Assembly (NCBI GenBank): GCA_029780695.1
Contig: JAKOYD010000106.1
Coordinates: 1 to 64,000, forward strand
DNA length: 64,000 nt
From: Pseudomonadota bacterium
GTDB lineage: Bacteria; Pseudomonadota; Gammaproteobacteria; Burkholderiales; Burkholderiaceae_C
Reading direction: 5' to 3'
In this document: one piece after another, positions 53,535 to 62,533 of the stretch
Layout: each line of letters opens with the position of its first letter
Position numbering within the stretch: the stretch's first letter is position 1
Notes under the pieces: generated by a model
Told to the model about the DNA's origin: nothing
Seen by the model: only the letters and a program-made list of their open reading frames with translations
Databases searched by the model: none
Made by a program: the position numbers and the translations under genes

Positions 53535-53935
53535 CAACGCGGCTGCAAGTGGCGGAGCAGCCAAGCGGCGAAGGCGGCTTCGTCGATGTCGCTGGCGGCA
53601 AGGGCCAGGGTGGTCAGCACGCAATCCACATGCGGCGCCTGGATGCGATGTCCGTTGAGCCGCAAGAACAACTGAGCCGCGACGAAGCCGGTGCGCTTGT
53701 TGCCGTCAATGAACGGGTGGTTGCGTACCAGACCAAACGCGTACGCGGCAGCCAAGTCAGCAATGTCAGGCTCGCCGTAGTTGGCCAGTTGCCGCGGGCG
53801 CGCCAGCGCGGAATCAAACAAACCCTCGTCGCGCAAGCCGCTGGCGCCGCCGTGCTCGGCCAACTGCTCCTCGTGCACAGCCAGCACCACCTCGCGCGGC
53901 AGCCAGCGCCACGCCTGGTTGGCGGCGCTCGTCAT
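53534..53935 (-). CDS. Doc/Fic-family toxin
   Basis: A 133-residue Doc-type protein carrying the Fic core HPFIDGNKRTG at residues 73-83, with the catalytic His and the Asn/Lys/Arg of the flap intact. Doc of phage P1 phosphorylates EF-Tu and halts translation. Here its partner is not Phd-like but an AbrB/MazE-type protein encoded just upstream with an ATGA overlap. The mixed pairing of Doc with an AbrB antitoxin is known from other bacteria. Confidence 0.93.
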   Translation of the reverse strand: MTSAANQAWRWLPREVVLAVHEEQLAEHGGASGLRDEGLFDSALARPRQLANYGEPDIADLAAAYAFGLVRNHPFIDGNKRTGFVAAQLFLRLNGHRIQAPHVDCVLTTLALAASDIDEAAFAAWLLRHLQPR

Positions 53936-54165
53936 TTGGCCAACTCGCGCAACACGTCGCGGTATTCCTTCATGATCTCGCGCGCGACCTCCATCTGCTC
54001 GGCGAACTCCTGGTCGTAGGCGCGCAGCGCCACGCCATCGGGCAAATCGGTGACGAACAGCGAATCGCCCTTGCTCACCTTCAGCCGTGCCAACACCTCC
54101 TTGGGCAGGATGACGCCGACCGAATTGCCGATCTGGGTGACTTTGAGGGCGACGGATGTGGACAT
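53932..54165 (-). CDS. AbrB/MazE-like antitoxin
   Basis: A 77-residue protein with an N-terminal SpoVT/AbrB swapped-hairpin domain (VALKVTQIGNSVGVILPKEVLARLKV, motif around residues 4-29) and a charged C-terminal helix (EQMEVAREIMKEYRDVLRELAK) that should bind the toxin. It comes first and overlaps the toxin by ATGA, the usual antitoxin-toxin order. A perfect palindrome 24 bases upstream fits autoregulation. Confidence 0.92.
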   Translation of the reverse strand: MSTSVALKVTQIGNSVGVILPKEVLARLKVSKGDSLFVTDLPDGVALRAYDQEFAEQMEVAREIMKEYRDVLRELAK

Positions 54166-54188
54166 GGCGGCTCGCAAGGGCTGATGGT

Positions 54189-54204
54189 TATAACAATTGT
54201 TATA
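54189..54204. promoter_or_regulatory. operator palindrome of the toxin-antitoxin pair
   Basis: TATAACAATTGTTATA is a perfect 16-base palindrome, 24 bases before the antitoxin start codon and within the only AT-rich stretch of the area. It very probably includes or overlaps the promoter and binds the AbrB-type antitoxin. Confidence 0.8.
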
Positions 54205-54238
54205 TTAACCTGCGCTCAACCACTTGCCAAGCTTGGCA

Positions 54239-54432
54239 TCAAGGCCGCCATTCGACCTCGGCCTCGATCTCGACGGGAATGTCGAACGGCAGTTCGGCCC
54301 TGCCCACGGCGCTGCGCGCGTGCCGCGCCACGTCTGGCTCGAATACCTGCAGGATCAGTTCGGCAAAGCCGTTGTCATGGGCCGCGGCAGCACCAGGTTC
54401 AGCGCCCCCAGCCGGCTTTCAACGCGCGCCAT
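54239..54432 (-). pseudogene. RidA-family pseudogene (internal deletion)
   Basis: Minus strand. It begins MARVESRLGALNLVLPRP, as RidA-like proteins of this group do, and shortly after, in the next frame, continues GFAELILQVFEPDVARHARS and AVGRAELPFDIPVEIEAEVE to a stop, the normal RidA C-terminus. The central part, about 90 residues including the Arg that binds the carboxylate, is missing and the two parts are out of frame. It sits right behind the pccA stop. RidA proteins hydrolyse reactive enamines. Confidence 0.8.
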
Positions 54433-54438
54433 GCGGCC

Positions 54439-56505
54439 TTACTCGAACTCCACGATGGCCTGATCCACCGCCAGGCTGTCGCCCTTTTGCGCCCTCACTT
54501 CCTTCACCACGCCATCGGCGCTGGCGAACAGCACGTTCTCCATCTTCATGGCCTCGATCACGGCCACGCGCTCGCCGGCCTTGACCTCCTGCCCCGGCTG
54601 TACGGCCACCTGCACCAGCAGGCCCGGCATGGGCGAGAGCACGAACTTGCTCATGTCGGGCGGCGCCTTGTAGGGCATCAGCTTGTGCAGCTCGGCGGTG
54701 CGCGGATGCATGACGATGGCGTCCAGCTGCGTGCCGTTGTGGATCACGCGCGTGGCCAGCGGGTTCTTGGCCAGCCCGCGCGCCATTTGCACCGTGAACG
54801 GCTTGCCATTGACGGTGCCGGTCACGCGCGCATCGCCCACGTAATGGTCGATGATCATCTGGTAGACCTTGGCGCCTTCCGGCGCCTGCACGGTGACGGC
54901 GCAGGGCTGGCCCAAGGCGACTTCGCCCAGATGCACGTCGACATAGCGGTTGTCGCCCTCCTTGCCCAGCATGCAGACGGTGAACTCACGCCCCGGCAGA
55001 CGCTTGTAGCCTTCCCAGAACTGGCCCTGCAGCCCTTGCGCGCGGTTGCGATACCACATGTGCAGGCGCGCGGCCAACGCGACCAGGAAATACGGGTCGT
55101 CGTGTGGCACGTCGACGGCCGAAAAACCGTGCGCGTAGTGCTCGGCGATGAAGCCGGTGTTGAAATCACCGCTCACGAATTTGGGGTGCGCCAGCAGCGC
55201 GGCCTGGAACGGAATGTTGCTCTGCACGCCCTTGATGACGAAGGCATTCAGCGCCTCGCGCATGCGCGCAATGGCGTCATTGCGGTCGCTGCCGTGCACG
55301 ATGAGCTTGGCGATCATCGAGTCGTAGTACATGGGAATTTCGCCGCCATCCACCACGCCCGTGTCCACGCGCACGCCCACCTCGGTGGTCGCCTGGCCCT
55401 GAAACAGGTTCTGCGCCGGCGGCTCAAAGCGCACCAGGCGGCCAGTGGACGGCAGGAAGTTGCGGAACGGGTCTTCGGCGTTGATGCGGCACTCAATGGC
55501 CCAGCCGACTTTTTTCACGTCGGCCTGCGTGAAGGCCAGCTTTTCGCCCGCCGCCACGCGAATCATCTGCTCGACCAGATCAAGCCCCGTGATCAGTTCC
55601 GTCACCGGGTGCTCCACCTGCAGGCGCGTGTTCATCTCCAGAAAGTAGAAGTCCTGGTTCTTGCCAACCACGAATTCCACCGTGCCCGCGCTCTGGTACT
55701 TGACCGCCTTGGCCAGCGCCACCGCCTGCTCGCCCATGGCCTTGCGCGTGGCGTCGCTGATGAAGGGCGACGGTGCTTCCTCGATCACCTTCTGATGCCG
55801 GCGCTGAATCGAGCACTCCCGCTCGTTCAGGTAGACCACGTTGCCGTGGCTGTCGCCCAGCACCTGAATCTCGATGTGGCGCGGCTGCTCGACGAACTTC
55901 TCGATGAACACGCGGTCGTCGCCAAAGCTGTTGCGCGCCTCGTTCTGGCAGGCCGCAAAACCGTCGAACGCTTCTTGATCGTTGAAGGCCACACGCAAGC
56001 CCTTGCCGCCGCCACCGGCCGAGGCCTTGATCATCACCGGGTAGCCGATGCCCTTGGCGATTTCCACCGCTTTTTCGGGCGTCTCAATCGCGTCGTTGTA
56101 GCCTGGGATGGTGCTGACCTTGGCCTCATTCGCCAGCTTCTTGGATGCGATCTTGTCGCCCATCGCCGCGATGCTGTGCGCCTTGGGGCCGATGAAGGCG
56201 ATGCCGTTGTCTTCGCACGCTTTGGCAAAGGCTTCGTTCTCGCTCAGGAAACCGTAGCCGGGATGGATCGCCTGCGCGCCGGTCTGCTTGGCAGCTTCGA
56301 TGATCTTGTCGGCCAGCAGGTAGGACTCACGCGACGGCGGCGGGCCCAGGCGCACGGCCTCGTCGGCCATTTGCACAAAGCGCGCGTATTTGTCCGCGTC
56401 GGAATACACCGCCACGGTGGCGATGCCCATTTTCTTGGCCGTCGCAATCACGCGGCAAGCGATTTCGCCACGGTTGGCAATCAGAATCTTCGTAAACATG
56501 TTCAT
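54439..56505 (-). CDS. pccA: propionyl/acetyl-CoA carboxylase, biotin-containing alpha subunit
   Basis: Biotin carboxylase plus biotin carrier of acyl-CoA carboxylase, 688 residues: BC domain with ILIANRGEIACRVIATAKKMG at the N-terminus, ATP-grasp GGGGKGLRVAF and ECSIQRRHQKVIEEAPSP, a BT linker, and BCCP end with biotinyl Lys654 in VIEAMKMENVL. The ATG at 56505 has GGAG six bases upstream and fixes the start. Lying next to pccB, meaB and the mutase, it most likely carboxylates propionyl-CoA. Confidence 0.96.
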   Translation of the reverse strand: MNMFTKILIANRGEIACRVIATAKKMGIATVAVYSDADKYARFVQMADEAVRLGPPPSRESYLLADKIIEAAKQTGAQAIHPGYGFLSENEAFAKACEDNGIAFIGPKAHSIAAMGDKIASKKLANEAKVSTIPGYNDAIETPEKAVEIAKGIGYPVMIKASAGGGGKGLRVAFNDQEAFDGFAACQNEARNSFGDDRVFIEKFVEQPRHIEIQVLGDSHGNVVYLNERECSIQRRHQKVIEEAPSPFISDATRKAMGEQAVALAKAVKYQSAGTVEFVVGKNQDFYFLEMNTRLQVEHPVTELITGLDLVEQMIRVAAGEKLAFTQADVKKVGWAIECRINAEDPFRNFLPSTGRLVRFEPPAQNLFQGQATTEVGVRVDTGVVDGGEIPMYYDSMIAKLIVHGSDRNDAIARMREALNAFVIKGVQSNIPFQAALLAHPKFVSGDFNTGFIAEHYAHGFSAVDVPHDDPYFLVALAARLHMWYRNRAQGLQGQFWEGYKRLPGREFTVCMLGKEGDNRYVDVHLGEVALGQPCAVTVQAPEGAKVYQMIIDHYVGDARVTGTVNGKPFTVQMARGLAKNPLATRVIHNGTQLDAIVMHPRTAELHKLMPYKAPPDMSKFVLSPMPGLLVQVAVQPGQEVKAGERVAVIEAMKMENVLFASADGVVKEVRAQKGDSLAVDQAIVEFE

Positions 56506-56520
56506 TGGCTCCAATTCGCC

Positions 56521-56594
56521 GTTCGCCCTGAGCTTGTCGAAGGGCCATCGCGGCGGGTCGGACAGGGCTTCGACAGGCTCAGCCCGAACGGTTG
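56521..56594. repeat. class-C inverted pair between pccB and pccA
   Basis: GTTCGCCCTGAGCTTGTCGA and, inverted, CTTCGACAGGCTCAGCCCGA with an 18-base loop region between. In the pccB-pccA transcript the pair would fold into a long hairpin, which may set the ratio of the two subunits. Confidence 0.85.
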
Positions 56595-56595
56595 G

Positions 56596-58128
<1,533 letters not shown>

Positions 58129-58177
58129 GGGGTTCCTTCGCTTTGGATTCGCTCGTTCTATGAATTGAATGGGGCTC

Positions 58178-58234
58178 TGACGCTTGCCAGATCAAGATGT
58201 TTTGCTATCTTTTATGAAGTATTGGATAGCTGCG
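58178..58234. repeat. degenerate class-A repeat
   Basis: CTTGCCAGATCAAG core, then GCTATCTTTTATGAAGTATT and GGATAGCTGCG, between pccB and the MeaB gene; its right end forms the last MeaB codons. Confidence 0.5.
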
Positions 58235-59807
58235 CCGCCAGCAGCGTGCGCGCCGCCGTCGATGGCGCCACGCGCCCGGCGGACACGGCCTCCAGCATCG
58301 CCGGCAACTCCGCCCTGACGCCCGGATGTGCGCGAAAGGCGCTTTTCAGGCCCGCGTCGATGCGCTCCCACATCCAAGCCAGGTTCTGCTGCTGGCGCCG
58401 TGCGGCCAGGCGGCCATTGGCGGTTTGCAGGCTGCGGAACTGCGTGACGGCTTGCCAGAAATCGTCCAGCCCCTCTCCCTTCAAGCCGCTGATCTGGATC
58501 ACGCGCGGGTGCCACAACGCCTCGTCGTGGTGGGCATGTTCAGGATTGCCATGCAGGCCGAACAGGCGCAACGCCGACTGGATTTGCGCCCGCGCGCGCG
58601 TAGCGGCAGCCGGGTCGATATCGGACTTGTTGATGACCACCAAGTCGGCCAGCTCCATCACGCCCTTCTTGATGGCCTGCAAATCGTCGCCCGCGTTGGG
58701 CAGTTGCAGCAGCACGAACATGTCGGTCATGCCGCTGACCGCCGTTTCGGACTGGCCCACGCCCACGGTCTCGACCAGCACCACGTCGTAGCCCGCGGCT
58801 TCGCACACCAGCATGGCTTCGCGCGTTTTTTCGGCCACGCCGCCCAGCGTGCCGCTGCTGGGGCTGGGGCGGATATAGGCGGCTTCGAGCGCCGAGAGCC
58901 GGTCCATGCGCGTCTTGTCGCCCAGTATGGATCCGCCCGAGACGGTGGACGACGGGTCGATGGCCAGCACCGCGACGCGATGGCCGTGCTCGATCAGGTG
59001 TACGCCGAGCGATTCGATGAAAGTGCTTTTACCCACGCCGGGCACGCCGCTGATGCCGATGCGCAGGGACTTGCCGGTGTGCGGCAGCAACGCGGTCAGC
59101 AGTTCGTCACCCTGCGCACGGTGGTCGGCGCGGGTGGATTCGAGCAGCGTGATGGCCTTGGCGATGGCGCGGCGCTGGGCGGGGCCGGTTGCGCCGGTAA
59201 TGCCATCGACCAACCCACCCCCCTCCGTTCGCCCTGAGCCTGCCGAAGGGTAGCCCGCTTCGAGCACAGCCCGCTCCTGACCCGTTCGCCCTGAAGCTGT
59301 CGAAGGGTAGATCCCGTCGAGCCCAGCCCGCTCCTGACCCATTCGCCGTGAGTCCGTCGAAGGGTAACCCGCTTCGAGCACAGCCCGTTCCTCACCCGCT
59401 CGCCGTGAGTCTGTCGAAGGGTAACCCGCTTCGAGCACAGCCCGTTCCTGACCCGTTCGCCCTGAGCCTGTCGAAGGGCCCGTCCCCAAGACCGGCGCTG
59501 AATCCCGCGATGACCCGTGCCCATCGCCGCCCCTGGAACGCGCCAGCGCCTTGACACGCTCCCAATCCCCCGCAATCAACGCCCCCTTCTTGGCACGCGA
59601 CCACCCCTTGACCTGCTGTTCGAATTCGAGCGCGGCGGCGCGCGATTCGAACTCGCCGTGCCACACCATTTCGACAGGCCGGCGCGTAGCCGTGTATCCG
59701 CCAGCACCCACATGGTGCTGCTCCAGACGCGCGGCCAGTTCATCGGTGTGCCCGCAGTAATACGAGCCGTCGGCGCAGCGCAGCAGGTAGACGTGGAACG
59801 GCTTCAT
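58212..59807 (-). CDS. meaB: MeaB GTPase with in-frame N-terminal GIY-YIG domain and repeat linker
   Basis: MeaB is the G-protein chaperone that loads and protects adenosylcobalamin in methylmalonyl-CoA mutase. The MeaB part (333 residues) has GPAQRRAIAKAITLLESTR, Walker A GISGVPGVGKSTF, DPSSTVSGGSILGDKTRM, VETVGVGQSE and NKSD. One open frame of 531 codons, however, starts far upstream at 59807 with a GIY-YIG nuclease domain (residues 1-95), continues through four-and-a-half translated 57-bp repeats (residues about 108-195) and runs into MeaB without a stop. MeaB probably has its own start: TTG at 59213 with GGAGG eight bases before it, giving the normal length. Both readings may occur. Confidence 0.9.
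   Translation of the reverse strand: MKPFHVYLLRCADGSYYCGHTDELAARLEQHHVGAGGYTATRRPVEMVWHGEFESRAAALEFEQQVKGWSRAKKGALIAGDWERVKALARSRGGDGHGSSRDSAPVLGTGPSTGSGRTGQERAVLEAGYPSTDSRRAGEERAVLEAGYPSTDSRRMGQERAGLDGIYPSTASGRTGQERAVLEAGYPSAGSGRTEGGGLVDGITGATGPAQRRAIAKAITLLESTRADHRAQGDELLTALLPHTGKSLRIGISGVPGVGKSTFIESLGVHLIEHGHRVAVLAIDPSSTVSGGSILGDKTRMDRLSALEAAYIRPSPSSGTLGGVAEKTREAMLVCEAAGYDVVLVETVGVGQSETAVSGMTDMFVLLQLPNAGDDLQAIKKGVMELADLVVINKSDIDPAAATRARAQIQSALRLFGLHGNPEHAHHDEALWHPRVIQISGLKGEGLDDFWQAVTQFRSLQTANGRLAARRQQQNLAWMWERIDAGLKSAFRAHPGVRAELPAMLEAVSAGRVAPSTAARTLLAAQLSNTS
59211..59228 (-). promoter_or_regulatory. internal ribosome-binding site and TTG start for stand-alone MeaB
   Basis: On the minus strand the sequence reads ACGGAGGGGGGTGGGTTG: a GGAGG Shine-Dalgarno with eight bases to TTG at 59213. 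Starting here gives a 333-residue protein, the normal size of MeaB/ArgK. The site lies at the edge of the 57-bp array. Confidence 0.7.
59227..59482. repeat. 57-bp tandem array of class-C repeats
   Basis: The element CGCCCTGAGCCTGTCGAAGG (with variants) recurs with starts at 59227, 59284, 59341, 59398 and 59455, exactly 57 bases apart. The spacers between elements are also conserved (CCCGCTTCGAGCACAGCCCG). 57 is a multiple of three, and translated on the minus strand the array gives copies of ERAVLEAGYPSTDSRR. Confidence 0.95.
59520..59807 (-). other. GIY-YIG endonuclease-like domain flanked by inverted class-C arrays
   Basis: Residues 1-95 of the long frame: FHVYLLRCADGSYYCGHTDE has the VYL and YCG counterparts of GIY and YIG, followed by the arginine in AARLEQH and the catalytic Glu region ALEFEQQVKGWSRAKKGALI. 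This is a complete UPF0213/YhbQ-size nuclease domain. Class-C repeats read TTCGCCCTGAGC... on one side and TTCGACAGGCTCAGG... on the other, so the domain is bracketed by inverted arrays. No ribosome-binding site is clear before the ATG at 59807. Confidence 0.85.
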
Positions 59808-59827
59808 GCGGTCGGGGTGCTGGCCTG

Positions 59828-60105
59828 CCCTTCGACAGGCTCAGGGCGAACGGGTGTGCTGGACATGGCGGCGGCTCGGGTCACTTCATGCCCTTCGACA
59901 AGCCCAGGGCGAACGGGTGTGCTGGGCATGGCAGCGGCTCGGAGCACTTCATGCCCTTCGACAGGCCCAGGGCGAACGGGTGTGCTGGACATGGCGGCGG
60001 CTCGGGTCACTTCCTGCCCTTCGACAAGCCCAGGGCGAACGGGTGTGCTGGACATGGCGGCGGCTCGGGTCACTTCATGCCCTTCGACAGGCCCAGGGCG
60101 AACGG
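59828..60105. repeat. 63-bp tandem array of inverted class-C repeats
   Basis: CCCTTCGACAGGCTCAGGGC and variants start at 59828, 59891, 59954, 60017 and 60080, exactly 63 bases apart, with conserved spacers (GTGTGCTGGACATGGCGGCG). The AGGC/AAGC variant alternates between successive units. Orientation is opposite to the 57-bp array. This fills the 414-bp spacer between the GIY-YIG start and the mutase stop (59808-60221), in which I see no gene. Confidence 0.95.
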
Positions 60106-60140
60106 CGTGAGGGGTACGGTGTGGGATGACACGGCGCGCA

Positions 60141-60170
60141 CGGCTTCGACAGGCTCAGCCCGAACGGTTG
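60141..60170. repeat. single class-C repeat
   Basis: CGGCTTCGACAGGCTCAGCC then CGAACGG, a lone copy between the 63-bp array and the mutase gene. Confidence 0.8.
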
Positions 60171-60221
60171 TTGAGTGCCATGCCATCCATACAAACGCTT
60201 GGGTCAGGCGAAATAACCACC

Positions 60222-62387
60222 TCAAGCCCGCGCCTTCCTGATCTGCTCCAGCACATCCTTGGCGCTGGCCGGAATCGGCGTGCCCGGCCCGTAGATGCCC
60301 TTGACGCCCGCCTCGTACAAAAAGTCGTAGTCCTGCCGCGGAATCACGCCGCCGACGAAGACGATGATGTCGTCGGCGCCCTGCTCTTTCAGCGCTTTCA
60401 GAATGGCCGGCACCAGCGTCTTGTGACCAGCCGCCAGCGTGCTGACGCCGACCGCGTGCACGTCGTTCTCGACGGCCTGGCGCGCGCATTCCTCGGGCGT
60501 CTGGAACAGGCTACCAATGTCCACGTCGAACCCTAAGTCGGCAAACGCCGTGGCCACCACCTTGGCGCCGCGGTCGTGACCGTCCTGGCCCAGCTTGGCG
60601 ATCATCACGCGCGGGCGGCGGCCTTCTTCGTCGGCGAAGTCGGCGATTTCTTTCTTGAGCTTGTCCCAGCCTTCGGCCGAGTCGTAGGCGGCTGCGTACA
60701 CACCGGTCACCTTTTGCGTGTCGGCGCGGTGGCGCCCAAAGACTTTTTCCATCGCGTCGCTGATTTCGCCCACCGTGGCGCGGGCGCGAATCGCCTTCAC
60801 GGCGGCGTCGAGCAGGTTGCCTTGCCCGCTATCCGCTATCTTTGTAATAGCTTCAAGCGCTTGCTGCACCTGCGCTGCGTCCCGTTTTTTCTTGATATCG
60901 TTCAGGCGCGCGATCTGCGATTCGCGCACCTTGACGTTGTCCACCTCCAGAATTTCGATGGCGTCTTCCTTCGCCAGCTTGTATTTGTTGACGCCGACGA
61001 TCACGTCCTTGCCAGAGTCGATGCGCGCCTGCTTTTCGGCGGCAGCGGCTTCGATCTTGAGCTTGGCCCAGCCCGAATCCACCGCCTTGGTCATGCCGCC
61101 CATGGCATCGACCTCTTCGATGATGGCCCACGCGGCATCGGCCATGTCCTGCGTCAGCTTCTCCATCATGTAGCTGCCGGCCCAGGGGTCGACCACGTTG
61201 GTGATGTGCGTCTCTTCCTGGATGATGAGCTGGGTGTTGCGGGCGATGCGGGCTGAGAATTCGGTGGGCAGCGCAATGGCTTCGTCGAAGCTGTTGGTGT
61301 GCAGGCTCTGCGTGCCGCCGAACACCGCCGCCATCGCCTCGATGGTGGTGCGCACCACGTTGTTGTAGGGGTCTTGCTCGGTCAACGACCAGCCCGAAGT
61401 CTGCGAATGCGTGCGCAGCATCAGGCTCTTGGGGTTCTTTGGGTCGAATTCCTTCATGATCCGGCACCACAAGAGGCGCGCGGCGCGCATCTTGGCGATC
61501 TCCAGATAGAAGTTCATGCCCACGGCCCAGAAGAAGGACAGGCGCCCGGCGAACTCGTCCACGTCCATGCCCTTGGCCAGCGCCGTCTTCACGTATTCCT
61601 TGCCGTCGGCCAGCGTGAAGGCCATCTCCAGCGCCTGGTTGGCACCGGCTTCCTGCATGTGGTAGCCGCTGATGCTGATCGAGTTGAACTTCGGCATGTT
61701 CTTGGCCGTGTACTCGATGATGTCGCCAATGATTCGCATGCTCGGCTCAGGCGGGAAGATGTAGGTGTTGCGGACCATGAACTCCTTGAGGATGTCGTTC
61801 TGGATGGTTCCGCTGAGCTTATCTTGCGGCACGCCCTGCTCTTCCGCCGCGATCACATAGCCTGCCAGCACCGGCAGCACGGCGCCGTTCATGGTCATGG
61901 ACACGCTCACCTTGTCCAGCGGGATCTGGTCGAACAAGATCTTCATATCCTCGACCGAATCGATCGCCACGCCGGCCTTGCCCACGTCGCCCGTCACGCG
62001 CGGGTGGTCGCTGTCGTAGCCCCGGTGCGTAGCCAGGTCGAAGGCCACACTCACGCCCTGCCCGCCGGCGGCCAGCGCCTTGCGGTAGAAGGCGTTGGAT
62101 TCCTCGGCCGTGGAGAAGCCCGCGTACTGCCGGATCGTCCAGGGCCGCACGGCGTACATGGTGGCCTGCGGGCCGCGCAGGTAGGGCTCGAAGCCCGGCA
62201 GCGTGTCGCTGTACTGCAGGCCCTTCAGGTCGGCTGCGGTGTAGAGCGGCTTCACCGTGATGCCGTCCGGCGTGATCCAGTTCAGCGCATCCACGTTGCC
62301 GCCGGGTGCCGACTTGGTGGCGGCCTTGGTCCAGGCCTCCAGGGTGGCGGTTGCAAACACAGGGCTGGATTCGGGCTTGGCGGACAT
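60222..62387 (-). CDS. scpA: methylmalonyl-CoA mutase
   Basis: Adenosylcobalamin enzyme converting (R)-methylmalonyl-CoA to succinyl-CoA. The 721-residue single-chain protein has the TIM-barrel N-terminal half ([39 protein letters not shown]) and a C-terminal B12 domain with [10 protein letters not shown], the cobalt-ligating His604 and GGVIP. Length matches the large catalytic chain of homodimeric (ScpA-type) mutases. The linker at about 60828-60868 ([15 protein letters not shown]) is encoded by DNA resembling a class-A repeat (CAAGCGCTTGAAGCTATTAC). Divergent from the GntR regulator gene. Confidence 0.97.
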   Translation of the reverse strand: MSAKPESSPVFATATLEAWTKAATKSAPGGNVDALNWITPDGITVKPLYTAADLKGLQYSDTLPGFEPYLRGPQATMYAVRPWTIRQYAGFSTAEESNAFYRKALAAGGQGVSVAFDLATHRGYDSDHPRVTGDVGKAGVAIDSVEDMKILFDQIPLDKVSVSMTMNGAVLPVLAGYVIAAEEQGVPQDKLSGTIQNDILKEFMVRNTYIFPPEPSMRIIGDIIEYTAKNMPKFNSISISGYHMQEAGANQALEMAFTLADGKEYVKTALAKGMDVDEFAGRLSFFWAVGMNFYLEIAKMRAARLLWCRIMKEFDPKNPKSLMLRTHSQTSGWSLTEQDPYNNVVRTTIEAMAAVFGGTQSLHTNSFDEAIALPTEFSARIARNTQLIIQEETHITNVVDPWAGSYMMEKLTQDMADAAWAIIEEVDAMGGMTKAVDSGWAKLKIEAAAAEKQARIDSGKDVIVGVNKYKLAKEDAIEILEVDNVKVRESQIARLNDIKKKRDAAQVQQALEAITKIADSGQGNLLDAAVKAIRARATVGEISDAMEKVFGRHRADTQKVTGVYAAAYDSAEGWDKLKKEIADFADEEGRRPRVMIAKLGQDGHDRGAKVVATAFADLGFDVDIGSLFQTPEECARQAVENDVHAVGVSTLAAGHKTLVPAILKALKEQGADDIIVFVGGVIPRQDYDFLYEAGVKGIYGPGTPIPASAKDVLEQIRKARA

Positions 62388-62533
62388 GGTGGACTCAGGT
62401 GGAATGAGAAAGAAGTGCCGGCAAAAAAGCGGTGCCTCCTCGGGTTTGTACCCGGGTTTGCACTGGCGTGGGCGAGTTTACATCATTCATAATTATTCAT
62501 TCAAAATATTTTTCCAGCCTTACAATCCACCGC
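62388..62533. promoter_or_regulatory. divergent control region between mutase and GntR regulator
   Basis: A 146-bp spacer with an AT-rich centre: CATTCATAATTATTCATTCA (62482-62501 approximately), containing two ATTCAT direct repeats, followed by TACAAT at about 62521-62526 just eight bases before the regulator start, which hints at a nearly leaderless regulator mRNA. A GntR-type operator here would control both directions. Confidence 0.45.

Noticed and set aside
59227-60105. CRISPR array
   Set aside because: The sequences between repeat elements are themselves conserved from unit to unit, so there are no unique spacers; periods (57 and 63) are plain tandem duplications and no cas gene is near.
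59517-60110. 197-codon plus-strand frame across the repeat array, translating as repeated ALRQAQGERVCW
   Set aside because: It is open only because the 63-bp period is a multiple of three and the unit lacks stops; it runs antisense through the GIY-YIG domain and has no conserved domain.
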